Positions 1 through 11,023 of a DNA stretch of 64,000 bases are shown here, in pieces. The notes beneath the pieces are model-generated. The model had not been told where the DNA came from. It did not search any database and saw only the letters and a program-made list of their open reading frames with translations. Made by a program: the position numbers and the translations under genes. Source of the DNA: Parascedosporium putredinis (lineage: Eukaryota; Ascomycota; Sordariomycetes; Microascales; Microascaceae); the NCBI GenBank assembly GCA_949357655.1, contig CASHTG010000016.1, forward strand, positions 1,302,001-1,366,000, in the 5' to 3' direction. Position 1 is the stretch's first letter. Every line of letters starts with the position of its first letter.

Positions 1-12
1 CCCCGCCTCCGC

Positions 13-3000
13 TCATATTCCCAGGGACGCTTCCAGGGTTCCTGACGATAGGTGCCGTTGCTGGTGCTGGTGCTGGTGTTGGTGGCGACGGTTCTGCAGT
101 TGATGCTGATGCTGCTCCGTCATGTTGGCAATGGGTGAGCTATTCTGTAGTGCAGATGGGTCATACACTGAGGAATGGGAAGATGGTGTATATGTCTGGT
201 GCGCCATCACACCACCGAGGACATTCATCTTGGGCGTTTGATCCACCGATGGCGGCGGCGTGGTTATGTCGTCCGGAGGCAAGTGTCGGCCCTCGAAATG
301 GCGCATTCCCTTTGTGGGCGTTTTCAGAATGGGGACTGCTGGTGCCGAGAGTTTTCTTCGCGGTTTCCCCGGGTGTGGAGATTGGCGTATCGCCGATGTC
401 GTTGGCTGCGGATATGGTGGCGGGAACATGGCTGGTGTCTGCGGCACGCTTTGACGAATGGGATCGTACACCATGCTCCCGGGAGGCGTATCGGCCGAGT
501 TCACTCCACTAGCTGCCTGGCTTTGCTGCATCTTGGAAGATTGGCGTGGAGGGTTCTGGTACATGAAGGTGAGATTGGAGTTGTGAGAGTTGCTGGTGCC
601 TGCAAGTGACCACGCAAATGGTGGCGCGTTTGGTGATACCGGGGTTCCGAGTGTCGGAAACCGGTTCACAGAGCCTCTGCGCATGATTTTGGTGCTCTCA
701 TATTCTTCCGAGGTGTACGTCTCAACATCCCAGATGCCCTCAGATTTCTGATCCAACGCTGTGAGGATGTACTTCACCCCACCCCAGTATGTATGGAGCT
801 GTGTTAAAGAATTGTAGCAGCGCTGGTAGTTTTTGTTGGCCGCAGATGCCAGGAGTGAATGCTTGTTTGAGGTGTTGGAGCCTTCTTGGTTCTCCTGCGA
901 AACCTCGATTGCGGATACATTGACGCCCTGCAAGTCTGGAAAGTGGCTAACATCTGAGGTTTCTGTCTGAGATGCGCGAGCGACAGAATCCATAAGAAAC
1001 GCACAGGCTGCTATATACATTGGCTGCGATGTGAAAGGGTTCCCTATGAAGCTTCTGGGATCAATGAGCTCTGCAAAAGACAGGATATCGGCAATCGTCT
1101 TGGCGCTCGAGAGGGACAACTCTCGGCTGTTGGGGAGAAGCTGGTGGGTGCGGCTGAGCCCGCCAAATGGAGCGAGCAGTGTAGGTTGGTGGAGGATGAT
1201 GATCAGAGCATGGAACCAAAAGTGCAAGAGAATGAACGTTGTGCCCTGGCCTGTGTTGACATATGTCCTGAAGTTTCCGGCGTTGAACTCGAGTCGCTGG
1301 TCTAGGGCCTGATGCTGTTTTGTGAGCTCTGTCTCCATTTCGGCCAGTTTCTTCCACTTGTCACTTGACATATCATTCGCGTTGCGCACATTGTTCAGGA
1401 CGTCGGATACACGTCCGTAGAGGTGAATAATGCGCACAAAATGAGGGTACGGATCGGGCCAATCGCTCGTCGCATCTATGAGGGGCGTAGGAAGAGAGAG
1501 CTCAAAGTCGTCATCTTTAAACGTCACTGGCCTTCCCGTGCCCGAGGATATCACCCTGTCGAGGGTAAAAACCGCCCAGAACGTGTCTATTCGCTCCTGT
1601 TCCACCTCTTGCTGCTCAGTCGGACTGAGGTCGCCGAGTGATGAGCCGCCCGCCGTCTCCGGCTCAGGGCCAGCCTCTTCCTCGGTAGCCGTGCCCGCGC
1701 CGCGGTTCCAGTTTCGAGCATACCAAGGATCCTTTTCACCCTGGTATTTCACCCCCACAACCTTTTGAAGACCTAAATCGACCGCCATCCGGATGGCAAG
1801 GCCGAGATACATCCACAAAGCGCTATGCTGATTCACTCCAAACCCTTCGTATGCCATCAGCAAGTAGGCCTGGACCGCCGCCACGCTCGGGCAAGGAAAC
1901 GTTTCTACCGTCGCGGCCTTGGCTCTTTGGGCATAAAAACTTCCAAAATCCGACCGATCCAGGACACCATTGTTCTTGCCCTGTGTAAAAATGGGAGAGT
2001 CGGAAAAGCGGGCGGCTAAGGCGCAGACCGCGTCTACCAGTATCGGCTCCACTTGCTTCTCTCTGACCATGCGACCAAACCGGTCTCGCTTCAAAAGGGA
2101 TAATTGCAGCCCAAATGCAGAAAAAAGTGTCTATCAGATTGAGAATTAATACCGGAACTGGATTGGCGTCATTAGTATCGTAGATTGGGTATTCGTCGGT
2201 GACTGAGTCGTCCAGCGAGAGCGAACCGGGAATAGAGGTGTTTCGGATGGCCGAGCTTGGTGAGATGCCAGAAAGTGAGCCCGCAGTATTGCTACGCCGG
2301 CGATTCTTCACCGAGACCACCATCTGTTTAAAGCCAGGCACGATTGCTGTGGGCCCGAAATATCGGAAATAAGGGACCCGGCGGACTTCGGGCTGGTCTT
2401 CACCCGAGTGGTCGTACGCTGAATGCATCAACTGGTCTCGGAGCCTGGGATCGGACCTCTCGCTCGGACTATTAATCGTATGCCGGCGCTCCAGCAGAGC
2501 GCCGCCCCTCGGCAAACCGGCGTCTCCTGTAAACTGCGTCTCCGATCTCTCCCACCAGCAGGAGGTGAAAATCGCCGAGCGGCATCGAGTTTTGATTTTG
2601 AATGTCGCCGTCCATCGTCACGCTCATCATCAAAATCGTTTTCGTCATGAGTTGTAAATTCCGTTGAGCTGTCTCTCCGTTCCTCTTCGCCCGCACCCGA
2701 ATCCTTCTTCTTTTCTAATATATCACTATATCCTTGGCAAGGGTGGCCGTTTTTCGTGCACGTCGAACAAAACGGGCGTTCTCCTGCGCACCTCGTTTTT
2801 CTTCGCCGACAAGTCAGGCAGCTACGTCGCCAAACCCGAACGCACGACGATGTTAGTGAAACCGGAAGCCAAATCAATCTGCGTGCCACTCCCGGAAAAG
2901 GGACTTTGCCATGAGAGCATGCAACAAAAGTGGCCGGACCGTGAAGAAGAGAGGATGGGTTAGCACAGGACACTCACGCAGCATTGATTCTCCTCCTTTT

Positions 3001-3076
3001 CGATGGAGGCTGCCCTTGGTTGTGGACGAAGCGTATTTGCCTCGGCGGGGATTACCCTGTTCATCATGGTTGCCAT
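13..3076 (-). CDS. Zn2Cys6 fungal transcription factor with fungal-specific regulatory domain
   Basis: This is a probable nuclear DNA-binding regulator of about 970 residues. The zinc cluster lies near the N-terminus, with spacing C-x2-C-x6-C-x6-C-x2-C-x6-C (CLTCRRRKTRC followed by CSTC and a final C). The middle holds the fungal-specific domain, including VDAVCALAARFS and the helix motif FWAVFTLDRVISSGTGRP. The C-terminus is a low-complexity P/S/Q tail ending in QH repeats. I chose the start at 3076 (MATMMNRVIPAE). Exon 1 is 2978-3076; an intron at 2822-2977 has CTAAC and TAG signals; exon 2 is 13-2821. Frame breaks occur in exon 1 near 2995-3010 (an A run, two bases), near 2516 (a G run) and twice at 2095-2130. 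With these five bases restored the length is divisible by three. The DNA targets and regulated pathway are not recognisable. Confidence 0.85.
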
Positions 3077-6000
3077 AGTACTCAACTAAGGAAAGCTCAT
3101 GATGGCGCCCGCCGAGAGGAAGTATGAGGAGAGAGAAGAGCCCTCGCAACAGTGGCGCCCCCGAAGATCCGAAGTGCTCGAGAAATGGTGAGGGGGTTGA
3201 TGGATGGTACGAGGCAAAGTCGCTTAGGATTAGAGAGGGAAATCGTGCTCTGGCACTTATTCGAGGGCACAAGAGTAAACGGGTAATATTAGAGATAGTA
3301 GGGCAGACCTTTTACAAGATTCACACTCGAACGACTCAAAAACGAATGGTGTAAGTTGAACAAACGAGAACGTGCAGTGTAAGCGAGAAGACGAGTCAAG
3401 AAAGAAGGTGGGCAAAGAGAAAAAGAACGTCCCCCAAGAAAATGAGCGTGAAGATGGGATCGCAACGAGAGAAAGAGAGTAGAAACCAACGGTGGTGGCG
3501 GTAGCGAGAGAAGGAGGTGGAAGGGGAACTTGGTTCGACGATTGAGTGGCAGCGCGGGGGTGTTCGATCCAAGAAGGGTCTGGTGAATCGACTCGAGCTG
3601 TCAGCAAGGATCAATGTCGGGCAGCCAGCCAAGAGCAGAAAAGGGTAGCAGGCCTTTGGCTGAAGACAAAGACTAAGGAAGGAGCCCGTGGTGGGCACTG
3701 ACAGGGGTCTCCACTAATAGCAGCCGTGTAGACGTTACGGGAAGCAGTCACGATGGAGGTGAGATCGGGAATGCATTGAGGTCACATCTGAGTACGGGAA
3801 GACTAAGAGAGGGAGGGTACGCGTATGAAGTATGGGTATGTACTTCCGGAGGGATCAAACTGCTCGATAGGGATTTGGGGGAAGAGGGGAGAGGGGCGAT
3901 GGTAGATGGGGGAGGGAGGGGGAAAAGATCTGGTGTATGGATTTGATGGCGATGGTTAAGCTTGTCGAATCCCTGGCTAGGGTCGACAAGAGGAGACAAG
4001 CGGAGTTGAGCCCTCATGTTCACCCCAAACCCCACACCCGCCGGGGAATGTTCCTGACGTCCATCCATCCATGGATGTATGGATCTAGGCGGCACAGACG
4101 TGAGAGTTGTGCCAACAAGGTCGCGGCATCAACTTGACTTGTAACAGCTAGACAGCGGGTACTCGTCCAAGAATAGTTGAGGTATCTTCATCTCGGGCGC
4201 TCTTTCCCCAATCCTCATCCTTGAGCGGCCACGGCAAGAGCAGCCCTGACTAAGGCTAAGGGTAAAGGGTAAGGGGTGGGGAGTGCAAATCCCTGTCTGA
4301 GAATGGCAAGGCAGGAAGTTCCCGGGCGCTGGAAAAAGAACAAGCGTCCGGAGCAGAAGCAACTCGACCGACAGTGCAGATATGCCAATGTGGCTCCCGT
4401 TAGCCTCTGGCGACTACTCCGTTTATTGGGAATGAGGGCGTGGGACCAGTCCCAGAAACCGACAGTGCGGTGGCGAGCAAGGGCCGCGGGGAGTGGGCAC
4501 TATTAGGCGCTCGTTGTGTCGAGTCGGTGACATCAACCGATGGCCGTGGGCGAGACCTCGCTCAAGTCAAGCCGATGGAGAGATGAGCAGGGGTGTTCGA
4601 GTGGTGTGCGTGTGCGGATGTACATGCAGAGGCAGGAAGATCAACAACTTGATGGAACAAGGTGGGGTGTGGGATGAAGAATTGGGGTTCGTACAGCACA
4701 GCGCCCGTCACGAAATGCAAAGCTCACAGCAATGCACCTCCACACAAGTGAACCCTTGTCCGAATGGTGGTGGCTCCGCTGTGGGTGACCACACACACCA
4801 ACCGATCCGTTGGGAAGGTTGGGCGAACAACAAAAGTTGCTGACTCACGGTTAGGTCGTTCTTTGGAAGCCGTCGCCAAACGATGCCAAAAAGAGGGAAC
4901 GGGATGCCGGGAGGACCGGTTTCTGTTTAACCTTGGCAGATTTCCCTTGAATCGGTGTCACTGTTGATCGAGTCCCAAAGATTAAAAAAAAAAAAACGAT
5001 GCACGTAAACCAAGGGGAGTCGAGGCCCCCATCGACACCATTGGTGTGACAAGGCGGCAGGCGGGTAATAGGATTAAGGTAGCGGGCGTGTTTGAGTCGA
5101 TGGGGCAGACCCTTGAGATGGAGGGGCACGAGAACGGCGATCACCAACCGAGTTGAAGCAAATTCCGCGCCCACTACGGAAGAACAGTTGAAGCGTCCGA
5201 GGGCTAGCCCTGGGCCCATTTTCATCAGTTCCACTAGCCTCAGTCAAGTCTCTGGTTTTCCTTTTCCCTTTTACCTTGCTTGATCTAGGCTTCCTCTGTT
5301 GCCCAGCGAGAGGCCAGCGGCGGCTGCATATGCGTGGGCGTTTTGGCACAATATTGGGTAATCCAACTCCGGCTTGCCGCGCGCAGTAGGCCAGCTCAAT
5401 GACTTGTCGTTTCGCTGTATGGCTCTTGTCCGTCTCACCATTAAATTATCACTACGATCCCACGCTTGAATTTTCGATCGCGGCATACTCCGGGCCGAGC
5501 TTCTCTACTCCTAGAACGTCACACTTGACCCCCTCCTCTCCCGAATACATCTCGAATAGAAATAGTTTCCCGCGCCGCGATGTAAGCTTGCTCTGTTGGT
5601 GGCCTCGATTTCCAGGGTGGATTGGGGGAGTAGGTACTAAGGGAAGGGGATATCAATTGCATTGCTCGATGAAAGGTGGAAAACACTGGGTTCGTTGAAG
5701 TACATCCAACAGGTATATGAGTGGGTTTTCCGGCACTTGGGGTCAAATTGGGCTTGGCCAGGCCGCCCAGAATTCCTGTCCGGGACTGCTGCTCAGTGGG
5801 GCCCGACCATCCATTGATTCATTGGAAGTTGATGCATTGGAGATGGGCACGCAGCTGCAGCACATATCGCTGGCATCGCTCGAAGCAGCCAGCCAAACCT
5901 GCGCCAATCCCGCAGGGTAGACGTGGTTTTTACTCCACCAGCTATTTGGCCTCATCGCATATTTTGTTGACCGCTCAGAGTGCATGCCTTTGATCTTCCA

Positions 6001-8406
6001 CGTCGCAATCGCTTGGCTCTCCTACGTCAAAGTGGACGCCGTCGCTCAATGCACCAACGGCAATCTTTGGCTGGGCTCATTTGGAGAAGGCCGATGAAAA
6101 ATGCTCGATTATGCGACCTGTGAAAGAAAGACAAGAAAGAAGAGTAAATGGAGTTAAGGAAAGGCTGCGTTGGCCTTCAACTCTTGCAAGCTCCCCCAAA
6201 AAGAGACCTCAAGGTGGCTCAGCGTGAGAGGCACGTTGGCGAGCAGTTGATGGCTGGCCAGTGGGAGATATGTTCGGGGGATGGGGTTCACCCTTGCAGC
6301 CCGGCAAGTGTGCCCGCTCTCCCCAAGGACGCTAAGTATGCAGCACCCCGCGCGGTCCGTTGCCGGTGGACGATGGGTGACAGCCCAAAAAGGCGAGTGG
6401 GTAAGGTGTGTGTCTGTTGTGGTGGATGGGGTTCCCTTCGCCTATAGCCGTTCCAATATCGCCGCTCGGGTCAAAACTGGCCGCCCTGCGAGACGGTACT
6501 TGTGGGGCCCGCCACATCATCGCCAAGTTGGTTTGATTGAAGAGACCAAATTCACTCGTGGTTCACGCCAGAAATTCTAGAACAAAGAAATTCACCTTGG
6601 GGATGTGATGGCCGTTGTTAAAGTAAGCCGAGGCTACATAGGTAGCAAACGACCAAACGCCATAAATCAGATTGATACATCCATCTATGGATGGATGGAT
6701 GCTTCAATATTTTTTATTTTTCATTTTTCCTCTTTGAAATAATGACCTTGAGAAGGTAAAATCGAGGCTTACAACCCTTCCCCATCTCCTCCCCAATTTT
6801 GACTGGTGGTTCTCTGATCTCTATTCGTCGACACAGGTTCATACGTCGGACGTCCCTGTGCGGCTTCAGTAGTGCCGCCAAGCCCCCATTTACCTCGCAC
6901 CTCGCTCTCCCCAGCCCATCTCTTGATAATTGACGGCTGGCCGAGACTCGGGCTGCAGGATAATCTTCGAACCGAGAGTTTCGTCCAACCTTGATCTAGC
7001 CTTGGGGTACCAAGCATTGCGGTCAGCTCGTTGCTGGAATTTCGTTGAGGTGTTTGTGAAGAACAACCCGCGACCCATCCGAATGTAACCTCTCACAGGT
7101 GGTTCGGTCAATCGATGGCCCCTTCGCGGGAAGCATATGCCGCCCTGCCCGTCGCCATGCTAGAGGACATTTCATCTGCCATATGCCCCCTGGGCGGTCC
7201 CGCATAGAGTCTAGGAAAAGAAAAAGCAAAGATGGAGAGGAGAAGAAGGCACGAAAATCGGGGTCTGCTGGCCTTCCCGCTGAGCCGCAAGAGCCTTGTT
7301 CCGAACTCCTCCGACCAGGCAGAAGGAATTCTCTTCATTGGCGCTCTCTGCGCCGGCCAAAACACCACAGCATCCTCCCATCTTGATGCGAGACTAGCAT
7401 TTTTGCGCCACTATTACTTGTAAAACATAGGAAGCTCATTGTCCATGGCCTTCTGAGTCTCATGCTGGTCTGGCGTACAATAGCCTAAACCGACCTGAAA
7501 ACTCCCACCCCACCCTAAGACCCCACGACCCCACGCGATGCTTCTCCCAATAGAGCGACGTGTCACTGACCCAAAGGGAGGCCGCTCGCTCTCTCGCTCC
7601 GTCTCTTGGGGTTGCCTTGGTCTTGGGTTGAAAAAGACATCACGTCGTCCCATGTCGCGTCACTCCTCTCCGCCGGGGCCACGATGGCTTGTCCGACGGG
7701 GTGTCGTTCACAGTTCATCTGCGTTGTTTGGGGCGATCTGACAAGGTGCCAAGAACCCCGCCAATCTCTACGTGATGTGCGCGGATCCCAAGAACCTCGA
7801 ATGACACTCCTTCCTTTGTCCGCGTTCCGGCCCATGCTTTTGAAACAAGAATCGCATTTTACCACGAGAAGCGAAGAGTATCAGCAATCGTCAGCTTCGA
7901 TGATCTTCTCGCTGAATAAATAATTACTACCGCTAACAACTTTTTGCATGTTGTTGTAGAGGAGAAGAGGGAAAAAAATTAGAAAAACGGGAATGTCGGG
8001 AAAGCAAGAAGAGGAGCGTCGCCGGGAAAAAGAACAAAATGGAAGAATAAATTATCGACAGAAATAGACTCGCTCTGTGTACGCCTTCGTTAAGAGATAA
8101 GGAAAAAAAAACGCCACCGACATTACTATTTGGGAACCCATAAAACGGAATATTTCGTCCTTCCGTGATCCGACGCCTGAACCCTTTCCCAGCGCCAACT
8201 GCAAATCGTCTCATCTTTTTGTCCCGCTCTGGCACACACCCCGAGTTCATGTCGCACAGGAACGTCATGTAAGATGTTGGGTCACGCCTATAATCCTCCT
8301 CTTCTCTCCGTCCGTTCGTGGGGGAGAAGGGAGGGAAGGGGGCAGTTTGCTTCCAAAGTCCCTGATTTTGTGTTGGCCAAAGCCACGCACACGTAAGAGG
8401 ATCACC
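3077..8406. other. Intergenic region between two regulators, no gene seen
   Basis: Both strands carry only short open frames without family motifs or convincing intron structure. The left part is the promoter side of the regulator at 13-3076; the right end is the 3' flank of the regulator at 8407-11023. It contains an A run near 4982-4995 and two copies of the dispersed ATCCATCCATGGAT-like palindrome, near 4061-4085 and 6678-6702. I see nothing else that can be supported. Confidence 0.5.
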
Positions 8407-11023
8407 CTAGCACGAGCGTGACGCCCATCTCTTCACTAATCTTTCTCCACAGGTCACGCCCCTTAAATATCGGAACGCAGCTGCTGCCGCTACCGTGGCT
8501 GCCGCTGCCACCGTTGCCCACCATGCCATGGAAGGGCTTGAAAGCTCCTCGGCCGCGTCGGCCCTTCTCCAAACTTCCTGGACGACCGCCCACGACCGCT
8601 CAATGTTGACCATGCCCTGCCTGCGCTCGACGGCGAGGAAGGCCTGGGTCGCGAGATCTCGGTCTCCGAGCGTGACGGCCTCACAGGCGGCGACGAAGAG
8701 AGGCCACAGGAGCGCGCCCATGGGCCCGCCGTTGCGGACCGCCGCCACGCAGTGCGTGAGCGAGACGTGCGCGTGCCTCTGGACCAGGGCATGGCTTCTC
8801 GAGTGCCCGTAAATCGTGCGATGCAAGTATACAATCGCGCTGTGCTGGTACGCTAGTGCGTTGTTCAGCACCGAATGGAGGTGAGCGCGGTCGGATGCCG
8901 TTGTCGTTTCGCCGCTTGACCCAGCCGAGCAAGTGCCAAGCTGTTCAGTCGCAGGCCCTCCTTGCTCGCCCTCGCTCATCGTAAAGAACTGCTGCGGCAG
9001 GTTGGGCTTCCACCGCTTCAAGGCAACATCCACCGAGTACGCCCTCGTCTCGAACTCGGCCCTTAGCGATGAAAGCTTCGTGCTGCCAGCCTCGCTTTGC
9101 GGCATCGCTTCAAGGGCTTGCTTCAATGATAAAAGTGTGGATAGCTTATGTAGTATAGGCCAAAGAGTGCTGGCCATCCCCAGCAGAGTGTCTACGCCGC
9201 TGTTTAAGCCATCCTTCCTCGTCGCTCCGAACGCAGCTGTGACGTCGTATGATAGGGGCGCTGTGCCAAACGACAAGGCGGCAATGACCTCGTAGAATCG
9301 GAATGCCTACCGTAAATCCATGTTAGTGTCAAATCACAATAAACCAAATGGAAGTACTGATAGCTAAGACGCAAGCAGTCGCCGCCGCCTTGAAACCTCG
9401 TCTTCACCCCGAATTGGGCATAACTTGGTGGCACTTACCCTTTCTAGAAATGCGCCAGTCGTATCAAGGCTCTCCTCGCTGGCATTCAAAACGAGCATGG
9501 CCCCCTTCAAATGGCCGTCTACTATATTTGTCTGGCCATCTTTGACGAGCTATATGTTGTGTAAAAAGAAACGTTAATCCTTATTCGTACTTCCGGTCAT
9601 AGATGGACACGCTGGACTGAGAAAAATTCTCCCTGGATGATCAAGAACTTACCACCTCATAGTATACTATAAGCATGATTGCCGCCAACAATTCGTTCTT
9701 GTTCCGGCTCGTCCCCGCCTCAATCAGCTTCGCTATTCCTTGAATAGCTTGGTTATAGAAGAAAGTGGAGTTTTCGGCATCCAAGGTCGTTACACAAGGT
9801 CCAATAAGCCCCCGATATTCTCGGTGGGCGCTCGAGAGGGCGAAAACAGCATTGCGCACGGCATCACTACTTTGGCACATTGGTAGGATCAACCGTTGGA
9901 AAGGGTTACCAGATTCCTCGTTGAGGACGATAAGGCGGGCGAGGACATTGTTAAAGTGATCTATCAGCGTGCGGTGCCGATGCTCTTGGGAGAACTCCGA
10001 GTATAGAGGGTTGATGAAGGAGTCAAGAGGCATGGAGAACTGGAAAAAGTGGTTGGCATGCTGCGATGAGCCCAAGAAGGATTCGCGCCGGGAGTAGTGG
10101 GGAGATAATGGGACGAGTTCGGTCGTGGTAGGCGTGTGGGCGGGGATTTCCTCATCTTCACCCTCACCACCGCCCCCGCCGCTATATGGAGACAGCTCGA
10201 ATACAGCAGAAGCATCGGGGGAGAACAAGGGGAGGTCTAGAGATGGGTAAGGAGCTTCCTGGTGTCTAGATAGGAGCTGCCTCGTCGACGGGAAGGTGCC
10301 ATCGGAAGCCGCTTCTCCGTGGGATGCGTGCGTAGGGGTCTCGGCGACAGGCGTTGCTACCTCGTCCGCCCAGAAGCTAAAGTTGTTGTCAAGATCCTGG
10401 AACCCTAGGTCTAGGGCCTGTGGCCTGCGCTGAAGAGCGATGGGTGAAAGAGGGCTTAGTGGCTCCCGTGAGGTGTGTCTCTTGCGCTGGCGAGGTTTGA
10501 CGGATTCGTAGATGCACTCGAGGTCTTTCTCAGCACATCGCTGGCAGGCTGGCCGTTCTTCATTGCACTTCTTTTTCTACAAAGGATAAAGATGGTTAGT
10601 TTCATGAGACGTTGCAAACACAGCATCGTATACCCGAGTCAGGGTCTGAAGATAGGTTCGGTGTGTACCTTTTCTTTGCTATAGAGAGATGAAGTTAGCG
10701 AGAAGAATAAGCAAGGCTAGGTTCTGGATCAAGAAGTGGAGGATTAGTGGAGAGAATAGACGATTACTCAACATACCATTGTGTGCATCCTGCAGGTAGT
10801 GGACAACAGATACAGTTAGCTTGTTGAGGATAATCACGGGCAGCAGCTTGGCCAGAACAGAAACCAAACCCTCTCATCTATAAGCTCCACAATATAGAGC
10901 TCCGCTTCAACGAGGGGGTCACGGAACTGGAGCGAATGCAGAAGGGGGACGATATCACTACGAACCTGACCGAGACCTCTTCTTGGGGACTTTGGGAGTG
11001 GCGACCTTGGCGTATAGAAGCAT
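8407..11023 (-). CDS. Zn2Cys6 transcription factor, Fungal_trans_2 type, zinc cluster split over micro-exons
   Basis: This is a predicted nuclear regulator of 671 residues, read without any frame break. I infer six exons: 10966-11023, 10777-10789 (13 nt), 10669-10678 (10 nt), 9653-10576, 9439-9549 and 8407-9306. All junctions have GT/AG ends and consistent phases, and the summed length is 2016 nt. Splicing the two micro-exons gives GCTQCKEKKKKCNEERPACQRC, whose cysteines fit C-x2-C-x6-C-x6-C-x2-C-x6-C. A Ser/Pro-rich linker follows, and then an all-helical region. Segments such as LGMASTLWPILHKLSTLL and GALLWPLFVAACEAVT resemble the Fungal_trans_2 (PF11951) family. The start ATG at 11023 is the first in frame with the cluster; another ATG about 55 nt upstream (near 11078) is out of frame. 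Target genes are unknown. Confidence 0.82.
10669..10678 (-). other. 10-nt micro-exon within the zinc cluster
   Basis: On the minus strand this block reads CAAAGAAAAG. It is preceded by CTATAG and followed by GTACAC. Its first base completes the second zinc-cluster cysteine codon, and the rest encodes Lys-Glu-Lys in frame with the KKKC of the next exon. Without it the C-x2-C-x6-C spacing cannot be formed. Confidence 0.65.
10777..10789 (-). other. 13-nt micro-exon encoding the first cysteine of the zinc cluster
   Basis: On the minus strand this block reads GATGCACACAATG. It is preceded by a CTGCAG acceptor and followed by a GTATGT donor. It completes a glycine codon from the upstream exon, encodes Cys-Thr-Gln, and contributes two bases of the next cysteine codon. 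Confidence 0.65.

Noticed and set aside
2472..2696. Alternative frame (GDFHLLLVGEIGDAVYRR) in the linker after the zinc cluster of the first regulator
   Set aside because: Using it would need four missing bases instead of one; the simpler single-base shift near 2516 was preferred, though this linker remains uncertain.
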